A stretch of 64,000 nt of DNA from Arthrobacter globiformis (GCF_003261175.1 NZ_QLNP01000064.1:62001-126000), one strand, 5' to 3'; numbered from the stretch's first letter, positions 27,117 through 36,929 are shown. Numbers and translations: made by a program. The notes: generated from the sequence alone by a model not told the origin.

Positions 27117-29777
27117 TTACTTCCTGTTCTTGGCCGGCACCTGCGCGGCCTGGAACATGGACTGGCTGAGCGGCGTGACGGTCAGCGACTTCAGTCGGGC
27201 GGTGCCGCCTTCGGCGAAGAGCGCCACCTGGTTGGCGCCCTGTTCAGGGAAGACCTGGTCCGTGATAGTCCGCAGGCCGTTCTGCGCGAATACCTCCACC
27301 GAGGACCTGTCGACGTAGATGCGCAGTGTCACGTTGCCGCTGGCATCCACGGCCACGGGTGCGGAGTCAACCGAGGTGAAGAGCGGGTGGAAGTCAGTCA
27401 TGCCGGAATTGCTCCGGTCCACATACACCTCGCCCGAGGCCTTGTCGTACCCGATGACTGTCGACTTGCTGCCGTTCCCCAGCACGGTGATTCCGGCCTT
27501 GGCTGCTGAACCGGGGGCGAAGGTCACGTCGATCCGCTGCACATCGCCCGAAGCCGCAGGTGGCAGCACGTGGGTGCCGGCCGGAATGTTCCGCGCCCGC
27601 TTTTCGGCGTAGCTTTCCTTCCCGGCGAGGCCATCCACCTGCTGGACTGCCTTTTGCGTCAGGCGCGGACCGCTGGCCGTCTGCGTCAGCGCCACTTCGC
27701 GCGGCAGGGACATTGCGCTGCGCCAGGGCGACGTTGGAATGTTATTGGCGTAGTCCCAGTTGTTCATCCAGCCGAGCATGATCCGCTTGTTCTGCGGCAT
27801 GTTGCTGAAGGATACGGACGCGTAGTAGTCCCGGCCGTAGTCCAGCCAGTCGTAGGTCTGCACCCGCGGCGTGGCCGGCCGCGGTGAGGCGACGAACTCG
27901 TCCGCCAGGATGTGGCCCCAGCCGAAGCGGTTGTTGTCCACGACGCGGATGCTGGCCTGCTGCCCCTTGAATTCGGAGACGTTCCACGACGCCCAGTCCA
28001 GGACCTCGCTGTTGGCGCCGGTGGCCGTCCTGACCACCTTGCCGTCCACCACGAGGTTGACGGTGGTCTCGTCGGACCGGGGCACAGCGGCCTGGTCCGT
28101 CAGCATGACGTGGTCCAGGGTGAGGTGCCCCCAGCCGCCGGTGGCCTGGTCCACCACCCGCAGCTGTGCCTGCTGTCCCGCGAATTCGGCCACGTCCCAG
28201 CCCTTCCAGTTCAGGGCGCCCGCGTCGTCGCCGGCGAGGCTGCGCACCACGTTCCCGTTCACCAGTAGCTGGACTTCCAGCGTCTGGCCGGAGCCCGCCG
28301 CGCGGTGTCCGCCGCCCACCAGCATGCTCATGAAGTTCCGGTTCAATGTGAACGACGGCGACGTCAGGGTTCCCTGCCTGTCGTCGCCGGGCGCTCCTCC
28401 CGTATCGAACGTGTTGATCCGCTTGGCGCCGATATAGAAGTCGCCGCCGGAGGTTGACGGCTGGAAAGCCGGTGCCAGATCCCCGGTTCCTGTCCACCCG
28501 GCGTCGGCCAGTGTGGAGGCGTCCGGTACCTCGAAGCCGTTGAACAGCAGGTCCCCGGGCGGCGGGGTGTTGTCCAGCTTGTCCGAGACCCGCGGGTGCT
28601 GTCCGCCACCCACGAGGAAGTTGAGGTAGTCGCTGGCTACGGTGAATTGCGGCGAGTTCATCGAGCCCACCGGCCAGTCGCCGTCGTTGAATGAATTGAT
28701 CAGGCCGGCGCCGGCAAAGCCGGTAACGCCGTTCTGCCCGGGGAGCGTGCCGGCCGCGGGTGCTCCGGCGAACGGGCCGCCCTTCGAGTTGCCGGGTCCG
28801 TTGTTCACCGTCCAGCCGCTGTACGTGCCGTCATTGAAGCCTGCCAGGGGAGTGCCCGCGGGCAGTGCGTCACTGGCCTTCGTGGTTTCCGACCTGAAGG
28901 TGGTGCCGTCGAAGTTGCCCACGAAGTACTGCCCGGCCGAGCCTCCCGCCACGCCTCCCGGGTTGATGTTGACCACCATCACCCACTTGACGTTCGCGGG
29001 GTCGCCGTCGACAGCAAGCGGGAACAGGTCGGGGCATTCCCAGAGCCCGCCCGTGGCATTCGCCGGGCCGAATTCGCTGAGCTGCGTCCAGTCCTTGAGG
29101 TTGCCCGACTTGTACAGCACCACCTTGTGCTCGGTGGCCTCCACGGCGGTCATCACCCAGTAGCCGCCGCCGGGGGAGTCGTACCAAAACACCTTCGGGT
29201 CGCGGAAGTTCGCCGAGTTGCGGTTGAGCACCGGGTTGCCGCTGTACTTGGTCCAGGTTTTGCCCTCGTCCAGGCTGTACGCGAGGGATTGGGCCTGCAG
29301 CCCCTTATAGGGAGAGGCGTCCTTGTAGGCACTGGTGAAGATGGCCACCAGGGGAGGGTTCTCCGCCGTGCCGAGGCCGGAGCTGTTGTTCTTGTCCACC
29401 ACGACGCTGCCGGAGAAGATGTCCTGCTGGTCGTCAGTGGCGATGGCCAGCGGTTGCTCCTTCCAGTGCACCAGGTCTGTCGAGGTGGCATGGCCCCAGG
29501 ACATGTTGCCCCACTGGTTGCCGGACGGATTGTGCTGGTAGTAGAGGTGGTAGACGCCCTTGTAGAACACCATTCCGTTGGGATCGTTCATCCAGTTCTG
29601 CTGTGGCGTGTAATGGTAGGCCGGCCGGAACTGCTCGTCGCCGGAGGTCCCGGCCGCCGCCGCTGTTCCTGTTCCGGCCAGTACCCCGGCCAGGCTGAGA
29701 CCTGCCACGGTCAGCGCGGTACATAGCTGTAATCTGCCGAATTTTCTCTGGTGCATAGTGCTGGTATCGCCCTTCAT
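27117..29777 (-). CDS. Secreted GH32 fructan hydrolase (levanase/inulinase/invertase) with long inserted module
   Basis: 886 aa with a Sec signal peptide (hydrophobic 18-40, AAAAG cleavage region). GH32 catalytic residues: nucleophile Asp65 in WMNDPNG, stabiliser Asp193 in FRDP, acid/base Glu247 in WECPD. The usual propeller motif DYGRDYYASVSF appears only near residue 655, because roughly 300 residues are inserted after the fourth sheet region. The insert holds two related units (NFLVGGG/SMLVGGG; NG.VVRSLAG..W.GWDVAEF.GQQA.LRVVD...GWGH). A C-terminal beta-sandwich (VDRSSVEVFAQNG) follows. GAAGG precedes the ATG. Confidence 0.93.
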   Translation of the reverse strand: MKGDTSTMHQRKFGRLQLCTALTVAGLSLAGVLAGTGTAAAAGTSGDEQFRPAYHYTPQQNWMNDPNGMVFYKGVYHLYYQHNPSGNQWGNMSWGHATSTDLVHWKEQPLAIATDDQQDIFSGSVVVDKNNSSGLGTAENPPLVAIFTSAYKDASPYKGLQAQSLAYSLDEGKTWTKYSGNPVLNRNSANFRDPKVFWYDSPGGGYWVMTAVEATEHKVVLYKSGNLKDWTQLSEFGPANATGGLWECPDLFPLAVDGDPANVKWVMVVNINPGGVAGGSAGQYFVGNFDGTTFRSETTKASDALPAGTPLAGFNDGTYSGWTVNNGPGNSKGGPFAGAPAAGTLPGQNGVTGFAGAGLINSFNDGDWPVGSMNSPQFTVASDYLNFLVGGGQHPRVSDKLDNTPPPGDLLFNGFEVPDASTLADAGWTGTGDLAPAFQPSTSGGDFYIGAKRINTFDTGGAPGDDRQGTLTSPSFTLNRNFMSMLVGGGHRAAGSGQTLEVQLLVNGNVVRSLAGDDAGALNWKGWDVAEFAGQQAQLRVVDQATGGWGHLTLDHVMLTDQAAVPRSDETTVNLVVDGKVVRTATGANSEVLDWASWNVSEFKGQQASIRVVDNNRFGWGHILADEFVASPRPATPRVQTYDWLDYGRDYYASVSFSNMPQNKRIMLGWMNNWDYANNIPTSPWRSAMSLPREVALTQTASGPRLTQKAVQQVDGLAGKESYAEKRARNIPAGTHVLPPAASGDVQRIDVTFAPGSAAKAGITVLGNGSKSTVIGYDKASGEVYVDRSNSGMTDFHPLFTSVDSAPVAVDASGNVTLRIYVDRSSVEVFAQNGLRTITDQVFPEQGANQVALFAEGGTARLKSLTVTPLSQSMFQAAQVPAKNRK

Positions 29778-29818
29778 CGCGCGTGCCTTCTGCCCTCCCC
29801 CTAACCGGCGGGCAGGTA

Positions 29819-29870
29819 GACAACGTTGTCAGTGACTGGAACGCTAGGGGATGTCCACAAGACAAGTCAA
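29819..29870 (-). promoter_or_regulatory. GH32 promoter with LacI-type operator
   Basis: Minus-strand TTGACT (29865-29870) and TAGCGT (29841-29846) with an 18-bp spacer. Downstream lies GACAACGTTGTC (29819-29830), a perfect 12-bp palindrome differing by one base from the sites at the sugar ABC promoter. This ties the secreted enzyme to the same repressor. Confidence 0.72.
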
Positions 29871-30010
29871 CGGATTCGGCGGCCGTAAGCCGGCGTTGTG
29901 TCCTAGGCTCTCATGCCCCATTGCGCCAGTGGTCGCGGCGCCGCCCTCGGTCCGGTTGAGGCGGGTTGGCCGGGTGCGGCTTGGAGCCAGCCGTTGTGCC
30001 AGGCGAACCA

Positions 30011-30022
30011 GACACCGTTGTC
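30011..30022. promoter_or_regulatory. Possible distal operator
   Basis: GACACCGTTGTC differs by one base from the GH32 operator and lies 192 bp away. The gene-free stretch 29778-30109 (332 nt) contains this site, the GH32 promoter and operator, and nothing else that I can name. It could be an auxiliary site for looping or belong to the lipoprotein gene. Confidence 0.35.
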
Positions 30023-30109
30023 ACCGTATTACGAAGGCTGAGCCTGGCAGGCGCCGAGGGCAGCCTTCGGCGTCGGACTTCTCCAACCCACCGTTGCTAG
30101 GGTGGGATC

Positions 30110-30448
30110 ATGAAACGCAGCTTCCTCGCCCTGTCCATGCTTCCAGTCTTTGTCCTGCTGGCGGGCTGCGCCCAGGCCGAGGAGGCAGCCCAGAACGCGG
30201 CGAGCTCGGCGGTCTCCCAGGTTGCCAACGCCGCGGCCGAGCAGGTGAAGGGCCAGATCTGCAACCTGATCGAAGACGGCCTGGTCAGCGCCTCGGACAA
30301 GGCGGCACTCGCGGGCCTTGTGGCCGGCGCCGAGACTGCTGGGGTCCCCGCCGAAATCACCGGGCCCCTGCACGCGATAGCCCAGGCCGGCGACCAGGTC
30401 CCCAGCGATTCTGTCCGCGAACTTCAGAAAGCCTGCACAGCTGCCTGA
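30110..30448 (+). CDS. Small secreted lipoprotein, unknown function
   Basis: 112 aa. Signal peptide with lipobox LLAGC, Cys20 lipidated. The mature part is Ala/Glu-rich and helical (EEAAQNAASSAVSQVANAAAEQVKGQICNLIEDG) with two further Cys residues (QICNL and QKACTA). No family recognised. Confidence 0.75.
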   Translation: MKRSFLALSMLPVFVLLAGCAQAEEAAQNAASSAVSQVANAAAEQVKGQICNLIEDGLVSASDKAALAGLVAGAETAGVPAEITGPLHAIAQAGDQVPSDSVRELQKACTAA

Positions 30449-30604
30449 GGCCTGGAACCCACGACACCCACCAGGCTCTCTGCCCGGCGCAGTCAACGTA
30501 GCCTGCAATAATCGGAACCAGCAGTTGCGGGGGCGCTGAAAGCGGCCGGCCGCGACGGGCAGCAGCGTTAGTTTCGGGCCGATTACAGCAGACGAGGCGG
30601 ATAC

Positions 30605-32860
30605 ATGAAGGCTCCCAGCCAGCAGCACGCGACTTCCCCTGAAACACCTTCGCCGGAAACCTCCTCCCGTGAGCCCTCTCCCTCTGAAGCGCCGGCGGGC
30701 AACGGAACGCCGGGAACCAGCGCATCGGTCAATCCCGAGTTGCTGCGCTGGCTGGCAGAGGCGTACGGCGTTGGCACGTCATACCAGGGGTGGGACGGAC
30801 AGCCGCATGACGTAGCGGCTGGCACCCTGATCCGCGTCCTTGCGGCGCTGGGAGTCGACGCCCACACGGACCAGCTCATCGAGCACGAACTGGCCGAGGC
30901 AGAACTGGCGCCCTGGCGCCGTATGCTGCCGCCCGCCGTCGTAATTCAGGAAGGGACGCCGGGGCAGGTGAGCGTCCATGTTCCGCACGGTGCGCCAGTC
31001 CGGATGTGGGCCGTCACCGAGGACGGGCGAGAGCTGGGGGCCGTCCAGGAGGACGTTTGGGTGGAACCCCGCGAGGTGGACGGCACCCTGACCGGCCGGG
31101 CCACATTCGCCGTGCCCCAAAACACCGGCCTGGGATGGCATACCCTGCGCGCCGAGGCAGCCGGAGTGGTTGCGGAGGCCACGCTGGTGGTGACTCCTGC
31201 CAGGCTATCCACAGCGGCCGACCTTGAGCAGCGCCGGGGCTGGGGACTGGCGACGCAGCTTTACTCCGTCCGTTCCAAGCGGTCCTGGGGCGTGGGCGAT
31301 TTTGCCGATCTGGCCGAGCTCGCGGCGGTGGCCGGAGCGCGCGGGGCCGACTACGTGCTGGTCAATCCGCTGCATGCGGCCGATCCCGTGTCGCCTCTGG
31401 AGCCGTCCCCGTATTCGCCGTCGACCCGCCGGTTCTTCAACCCGCTCTACCTGCGGATCGAGGCCATTCCGGAGCTGGCGTACCTGAAGCCGAAGAAGCA
31501 GTCCCTGGTCCACAGCCTCATGAAGCAGGCGCGGAAGCTGAACAAGGACGCCATCAGGCTTGACCGGGACAAGGTCTACTCCGCCAAGCTGGCCGCGCTG
31601 GAGCTGATCTTTGCTGTCCGCCGTTCGCCGTCGCGGCAGCTCGCGTTTGAGGACTACTGCCGCCGGGCCGGCGCGGGCCTGGATGATTTTGCCCTTTGGT
31701 GCGCGATCCGCGAGGATCTCGACGCCGATGACCCGTTCTGGGCCGACCCAACGGCTGCGCTCGGCTCGCCTTTGGCGGAGAAGCTCAGGGCGGAGCTGGC
31801 GGAACGGATTGAGTTCCACCGCTGGCTGCAGTGGCTTTGCGATGAGCAGCTCGAATCCGCCCAGCAGGCGGCGCGCAACGCCGGCATGCGCCTGGGCGTG
31901 GTGAACGACCTTGCCGTCGGCGTGGACCTTCAGAGTTCCGATGCCTGGACGCTGCAGGGCGTCCTCGCACCCGGCGTCAGCGTCGGAGCGCCGCCGGACA
32001 TGTACAACCAGCTGGGGCAGGACTGGCACCAGCCGCCATGGCACCCCACCCGTCTCGCCGAGGCCGGCTACAAGCCGTTCCGGGAGATGCTTGCAACGGT
32101 GCTCCGGCATTCGGGCGGCATCCGGGTGGACCACATCCTCGGCTTCTTCCGGCTCTGGTGGGTGCCGGAAGGGAACTCGCCGGTGGACGGCGCCTACGTC
32201 CGTTTCGACCACGACGCCATGATCGGCATCCTCGCCCTGGAAGCGCACCGTGCCGGCGCCGTGGTGATCGGCGAGGACCTGGGCACGTTCGAGCCGTGGG
32301 TCCGGGACTACCTCGCCGCGCGGGGCATCCTGGGCACCTCGATCCTGTGGTTTGAGAACGACGGCGACGCCCCGCTGCCGCCCGAACGGTACCGGCTGCA
32401 GGCCCTCTCAAGCGTGAACACCCACGACCTGCCGCCCACCGCCGGGTACCTTGCCGGCGACCACGTGACACTGCGCAACGCGCTGGGGCTGCTGGAGCGT
32501 TCTGCCGAGGAGGAGCGCCTGGAGCACAATGCCAAGCTGGAGAAAATGCTGGACCTGCTCCGGCAGCGCGGCCTCCTTTCGGCCAACGATGCCGGCTCCG
32601 AACAGGAACGCATCGAGGCGCTGCACCGACTGCTCGCGCAGACCCCGTCCGTTCTTCTCGGGGTGGCCCTTGTGGACGCGGTCGGCGAACGGAGGGTCCA
32701 GAACCAGCCCGGAACCACCTCGGCCCAGTACCCCAACTGGCAGGTGCCGCTTGCGAACTCCGACGGCGACTCCGTACTGATCGACAGCCTGGAGGCCGAC
32801 GACAGGTTCAACTCCCTGCTCGCTGCGGTCGAGGAGGCCGTGCGGGCTAGCCGGCCGTGA
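30605..32860 (+). CDS. malQ: 4-alpha-glucanotransferase MalQ (GH77)
   Basis: 751 aa. Disproportionates maltodextrins by transferring alpha-1,4-glucan chains. The N-terminal ~60 residues are a Ser/Pro-rich tail, then an actinobacterial beta-sandwich domain, then the GH77 barrel from about residue 205 (RGWGLATQLYSVRSKRSWGVGDF). Catalytic region motifs: GVVNDLAVGVDLQSSDAW, GGIRVDHILGFFRLWWVP, VIGEDLGTFEP and NTHDLPPTAGY. The 250s-loop motif PPDMYNQLGQDW is present. Its 3' end overlaps the convergent GH13 gene by 14 nt. Confidence 0.95.
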   Translation: MKAPSQQHATSPETPSPETSSREPSPSEAPAGNGTPGTSASVNPELLRWLAEAYGVGTSYQGWDGQPHDVAAGTLIRVLAALGVDAHTDQLIEHELAEAELAPWRRMLPPAVVIQEGTPGQVSVHVPHGAPVRMWAVTEDGRELGAVQEDVWVEPREVDGTLTGRATFAVPQNTGLGWHTLRAEAAGVVAEATLVVTPARLSTAADLEQRRGWGLATQLYSVRSKRSWGVGDFADLAELAAVAGARGADYVLVNPLHAADPVSPLEPSPYSPSTRRFFNPLYLRIEAIPELAYLKPKKQSLVHSLMKQARKLNKDAIRLDRDKVYSAKLAALELIFAVRRSPSRQLAFEDYCRRAGAGLDDFALWCAIREDLDADDPFWADPTAALGSPLAEKLRAELAERIEFHRWLQWLCDEQLESAQQAARNAGMRLGVVNDLAVGVDLQSSDAWTLQGVLAPGVSVGAPPDMYNQLGQDWHQPPWHPTRLAEAGYKPFREMLATVLRHSGGIRVDHILGFFRLWWVPEGNSPVDGAYVRFDHDAMIGILALEAHRAGAVVIGEDLGTFEPWVRDYLAARGILGTSILWFENDGDAPLPPERYRLQALSSVNTHDLPPTAGYLAGDHVTLRNALGLLERSAEEERLEHNAKLEKMLDLLRQRGLLSANDAGSEQERIEALHRLLAQTPSVLLGVALVDAVGERRVQNQPGTTSAQYPNWQVPLANSDGDSVLIDSLEADDRFNSLLAAVEEAVRASRP

Positions 32861-35726
32861 TCACGTGCGTGGTGTGGTTGTACCGGAAGGTGACCGGGCC
32901 GCCGTCGTGGTTCAGCACGATGTTGGAGCCGTTGGGCGCGCCGTCCTGGCCGTAGTTTTCATCCCAGGAGCCGTTGATGGCCGCCTTGGATTCGTACGTC
33001 CCGGCCGGAAGGTCGGCCGTCAGTTTCCACTGGCGGTCGGCCGGATCAAAGGCCATGAACGCCGACGGGCAGGCCGGCTGCCAGTCATCCGGGCAGCCCA
33101 TCTCGCTGTTCAGGCTTCCCGCAACGGTGACCGAGTCGGGCTGCGGTGCGGCGCCTACCACCACCGTCCGGACATTGCTCACCACGTTCGATCCGTCGAG
33201 CTTCGCCCGGTACTTCACCTCGGCTCCGTCGGGGAGGCCCAGGGCGGCCAGGTCGTCCATCACGGTGTAAGCCGGCGAGGAATCATCGCTGGAGCCGATG
33301 GCTGTCCACGTCCCGCCAGCGACGCTGCGCTCAAACCGCACGGCATGGCTGGCCTTCCCTGGGTCCGCCGTGGCAACCACTTCCAGGTTCCCCTGGACGG
33401 TGCTGCCCTCGGCCGGCTGCTGGATGGTCAGCAGCGGGTCCGGCACCACGGCGGACCGGGAAGCGCTGACAGACGTGCGGCCGGCGTTGTTCAGGACGAC
33501 CGCCCGGTACTCCACGGCAGTGCCGGGATTCAGTCCCGAAACGTCGTGGAAGACCCGGTAGGGTGCGGTGTCATCGGTGCCCACGCGCCCCCACTTGCCG
33601 CCCGGCGTCCGGGCCTCAAAGGTGACCTCGTAGAACGAGCCGCCGTCGACGTCGGCCGTCACCTGGATGCGGCCGTTGTCCCCGGTCGACGCGCCGGTAG
33701 CCGCAGCCGAAACGGGAGCCTGCAGCGCGACGGCGGGCACCGCTTTCTCGCGGGGTATCCGGCCGGAGGACTGGTAGACGACGGCGGACAGCGGCGGCAC
33801 CGTGACGGTCAACTTGCCGCCGGCTGAGGTCTTGGAGTTTTGGGCAGCTTCGCCATAGATCAGGCTGTAATTGCGTTTGGCGATGTAGGTGGGAACAGCG
33901 GCGGTCTGCGGCTTCTCGCTGTTGTTCAGCGCCACCACGTACTCACGCTGGTCCTTGGCGTCGGTGCGGGAGAAAGCGTAGATGCCCGGTCCATCCGAGG
34001 CGTACCGGTGCTGGTGGGCGCCGTCGCGCAGGGCGGGGTGCTCCTTGGTCAGCTGCGCGAGTTCGCGGATCTTGGCGTAGAGGGGATGCCCGGTGTTGAA
34101 GTTGTCGGCGGCGTGGGTGGCGTCCGTGCCGAGCAGGTCGTCGTCGAGATAGTCGGGCACTTTGCTGGCGAACAGGGTCTGGCGGGCGTCCTGGTCCCCG
34201 CCCGGACCCGTGAAGCCCTGCTCGTCACCGTAGTAGACCACGGGGTTTCCGCGGGAAAAGTACATGAGCGCGTGGGCGAGTTCGTCGCGGGCCACGCGTT
34301 CGGCGTCGTCCGCGTCCGGGTTGTCGGTGCTGATGAAGCTGCCGATCCGGCCCATGTCGTGGTTCCCCAGGAACGTGGGCAACTGGTAGACGTTGGAATC
34401 CGCGTCGGTGTACCAGTCGTCGGCGCCAAAGAAGGTCTCCAGCGCTTTGGCGTTCTGGCTTTTCGAGGCGAAATTGCGCGCTACATCCTGGAACGGGAAG
34501 TCGAGGACCGCCTGCATCCTGTTGCGGGTGGTGAACTGGGAGGTGAAGCTCTTGGAGGTGTCGAAGACCTCGCCGAACATGAAGAACTCGTCCTTGCCGT
34601 GCTCCTTGGCGTAGGCGAGGACGTCCGGCCCGAACTGCTGCCAGAATTCGTCATTGACGTGCTTCATCGTGTCGATGCGGAACCCGTCCACGCCGAAGTC
34701 CCGGATCCACGTCTCGTAGATGTCCGTCATGCCGGCCACGACCGTCGGGTGTTCGGTGAACAGGTCGTCAAGGCCGAAGAAGTCGCCATAGAAGGAGTTT
34801 TCGCCGGCAAAGGTGGTGTCGCCGCGGTTGTGGTAGAGCGTCGGGTCATTGAGCCAGGCCGGAACCTTGAGGTTCTGTTCCGCCGGATCAAGCACCGGCG
34901 TGTACGGGAAAGAGGTCCCGGCGTCGAGCTTGGGGAAGTCCGCACGGCCGGCGAAGTCCCGGTCATCGAAGGCTTTGCCGGTGGCGGTGCGGTACGGCTC
35001 CTTGTCCTTGGAGACGTAGCCGGTGCGGGCGCCCTCCTTGTAGCCGATGACGTCCGCGGTGTGGTTGGTGATGATGTCGAAGTACACCTTCATGCCGTGC
35101 GAGTGGGCCTCGTCGATCAGCGCTTTCAGTTCGGCGTTGGTGCCCAGGTGCGGATCGATCTGGGTGAAGTCCGTGACCCAGTAGCCGTGGTAGCCGGCAG
35201 AGTTGTCCTCGGGCTGGACCGCCTTGTTCTTGAAGCTCGGCGTCAGCCAGATCGCCGTGGTTCCGAGTCCCTGGATGTAGTCGATCTTGTCCAGCAGTCC
35301 GTCCAGGTCTCCGCCGTTGTAGAAGCCCTTGCGGGTGGGGTCGAAGCCGGAGACCATCGGGTCCGGTCCCAGGCCGCCCTGGTCGTTACCGGCGTTGCCG
35401 TTGCTGAATCTGTCCGCCATAACGAAGTAGAAGTTTTCGCCGGTGACGGGAGTGCGGAGCGAATGGGCACCTGTTCCGGGTTTAGCGTCCGACGGCGGGC
35501 CAGGGGTTTTGGTGGGGGCTGCGGCTTGGGCGGGTGCCTTGGGTGGCAGGGCCGCTGTGGTTGGCGAAGCGGCCGTGGTTGGCGTCGCCTGCCCGGGTAC
35601 GGCCGACGCAGCCAGCAGGACGGCTGCGCCCGCTGCCGCCAGAGTTGCCCGGGCGGACTTGGTGGGCGCGCCCGTGCGGCGCGGGGGATTCAGGCGCAGG
35701 AAATTCAGGCGAGGGACGGTGAGCAA
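32847..35726 (-). CDS. Secreted multidomain GH13 alpha-amylase/pullulanase-type enzyme
   Basis: About 959 aa. Signal peptide, Ala/Pro/Thr-rich linker, then a GH13 barrel: NHTADVIGY region I, FRIDTMKHVN with the nucleophile Asp, MFGEVFD with the acid/base Glu, and FLGNHDMGR with the third Asp. After the barrel come a domain-C sandwich, two Fn3-like or Ig-like repeats (both with a RFERSVAGG/TFEARTPGG-type strand), and a C-terminal X25/SusE-like module (GSLNSEMGCPDDWQPAC) as seen in pullulanases and amylases. The TTG start at 35726 was chosen for GGAAGG six bases upstream; the frame is open to 35801. Confidence 0.88.
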   Translation of the reverse strand: MLTVPRLNFLRLNPPRRTGAPTKSARATLAAAGAAVLLAASAVPGQATPTTAASPTTAALPPKAPAQAAAPTKTPGPPSDAKPGTGAHSLRTPVTGENFYFVMADRFSNGNAGNDQGGLGPDPMVSGFDPTRKGFYNGGDLDGLLDKIDYIQGLGTTAIWLTPSFKNKAVQPEDNSAGYHGYWVTDFTQIDPHLGTNAELKALIDEAHSHGMKVYFDIITNHTADVIGYKEGARTGYVSKDKEPYRTATGKAFDDRDFAGRADFPKLDAGTSFPYTPVLDPAEQNLKVPAWLNDPTLYHNRGDTTFAGENSFYGDFFGLDDLFTEHPTVVAGMTDIYETWIRDFGVDGFRIDTMKHVNDEFWQQFGPDVLAYAKEHGKDEFFMFGEVFDTSKSFTSQFTTRNRMQAVLDFPFQDVARNFASKSQNAKALETFFGADDWYTDADSNVYQLPTFLGNHDMGRIGSFISTDNPDADDAERVARDELAHALMYFSRGNPVVYYGDEQGFTGPGGDQDARQTLFASKVPDYLDDDLLGTDATHAADNFNTGHPLYAKIRELAQLTKEHPALRDGAHQHRYASDGPGIYAFSRTDAKDQREYVVALNNSEKPQTAAVPTYIAKRNYSLIYGEAAQNSKTSAGGKLTVTVPPLSAVVYQSSGRIPREKAVPAVALQAPVSAAATGASTGDNGRIQVTADVDGGSFYEVTFEARTPGGKWGRVGTDDTAPYRVFHDVSGLNPGTAVEYRAVVLNNAGRTSVSASRSAVVPDPLLTIQQPAEGSTVQGNLEVVATADPGKASHAVRFERSVAGGTWTAIGSSDDSSPAYTVMDDLAALGLPDGAEVKYRAKLDGSNVVSNVRTVVVGAAPQPDSVTVAGSLNSEMGCPDDWQPACPSAFMAFDPADRQWKLTADLPAGTYESKAAINGSWDENYGQDGAPNGSNIVLNHDGGPVTFRYNHTTHVITAG

Positions 35727-35885
35727 GTTGGACCTTCCGCGAAGCAACGCTGCTTGTCCGGGCGGGGATGCCCGGAATCCGTTGGGTGCCGACTCGGCCA
35801 AGACAAGTCCATTAACCAGCCACAGCTCTTGTGATGAAGCGGTATTGGCAATGACTAATCCTGTATTGGCTATGTCGATTGCGGT

Positions 35886-36929
35886 TTAGCTTGCCACAAT
35901 CAGGGCCGTGGGGGAACCCGCCACGAGGCGGTCAATGGGGCCCTGCGGAAGGCCGGTCTGGGGGTCCAGCCGGAAGGTGGTGATGTCGTGGGAGCGCTCG
36001 TGGGCTACACGCAGCCATTCGCCGTGGACCAGATGGTGGCGGGGCCAGTCGCCGCCGCTGGAGAAGTCGCCGAGCGGGCGAAGCGGACTGCCTTCTGCCG
36101 CCGGTGTCACCTCCAGTACGCTGATGCGGTTGGATCCCCGCACGCCTACATAGGCGAACCGTCCGTCCGCCGACAAGGCAATTTCGGCTGCAGAGTCCCC
36201 GTCCTTCGCGCCGTCGGAGGTAGCGGGACCCTGGCCGACCAGTTCGAACTTCCCTGATGACGGGGCCGCCCGGGCCGCAAAGACCTCGATGGAATACTCC
36301 GAGACCACCAACACCGTTCCATCGGAGTGCTGCACCAGGTGGCGGGGACCGGTGTCCTTCGGGAGCACCACCTCGTGGTCCAGCGCCAGGCCCGTCGCGG
36401 GGACGCGGTTCCACACGCGGAGGAGGTCATGGCCGAGGTCGGTGGTCATGATGCGGCCGTCTGCGAGTACCAGGCTGGCGTGGGCCCGGCTCGGGCGATC
36501 GTCCCGGTGCGGATCACTGGATGGTGCCGCGGGAAGGCGGCGGGCGATGCCGCCGTCGTCCGCCAGGTCGTACAGCAACACCTGGCCGTCGCCCCAGCAG
36601 GCAACGATCAGGAACTTGCCCAGCGGATCGACGGTGACGTGGCAGGCGGCTTCGCCTGCCGGCCAGGGGTCGCCGGCGGCTTCGAGGCCGAACTCTCCCC
36701 GCCGCCGGTACGCCTGGACGGTTTTGGCGTTCTCCCCGACGGCGTAAACCATCGGGAGTTGCCGGTGCACAGCGACGAACGACGGCGAGTCCGCCTTTGC
36801 CGCCGTGCCGCGCCAGGTGAGCGTCCCATCAGCGTTGGCCGATACGGCCCCGATCCCTGCACCGTGGCCGCCGCCGTCCGCAGTGTAGGAGCCTGTCCAG
36901 ATGAGCGTATGGGCTTCGCTGTGGGTCAT
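35886..36929 (-). CDS. Lactonase-type seven-bladed beta-propeller protein (YbhE/6-phosphogluconolactonase family)
   Basis: 347 aa, no signal peptide. Recognisable blades: IWTGSYTADGGGHGAGIGAVSANADGTLTW, ACHVTVDPLGKFLIVACWGDGQVLLYDL, GPRHLVQHSDGTVLVVSEYSIEVF and AEIALSADGRFAYVGVRGSNRISVLEV. The GPRH and DGRFxYVxxRGSN motifs are those of the Pgl family, which opens 6-phosphogluconolactone in some species. No pentose-phosphate genes are nearby, so the exact substrate is open. Confidence 0.85.
   Translation of the reverse strand: MTHSEAHTLIWTGSYTADGGGHGAGIGAVSANADGTLTWRGTAAKADSPSFVAVHRQLPMVYAVGENAKTVQAYRRRGEFGLEAAGDPWPAGEAACHVTVDPLGKFLIVACWGDGQVLLYDLADDGGIARRLPAAPSSDPHRDDRPSRAHASLVLADGRIMTTDLGHDLLRVWNRVPATGLALDHEVVLPKDTGPRHLVQHSDGTVLVVSEYSIEVFAARAAPSSGKFELVGQGPATSDGAKDGDSAAEIALSADGRFAYVGVRGSNRISVLEVTPAAEGSPLRPLGDFSSGGDWPRHHLVHGEWLRVAHERSHDITTFRLDPQTGLPQGPIDRLVAGSPTALIVAS

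Noticed and set aside
33840-35834. 664-aa plus-strand ORF antisense to the GH13 enzyme
   Set aside because: The GH13 frame has all catalytic motifs; the plus-strand frame is Val/Gly/Glu-rich shadow.
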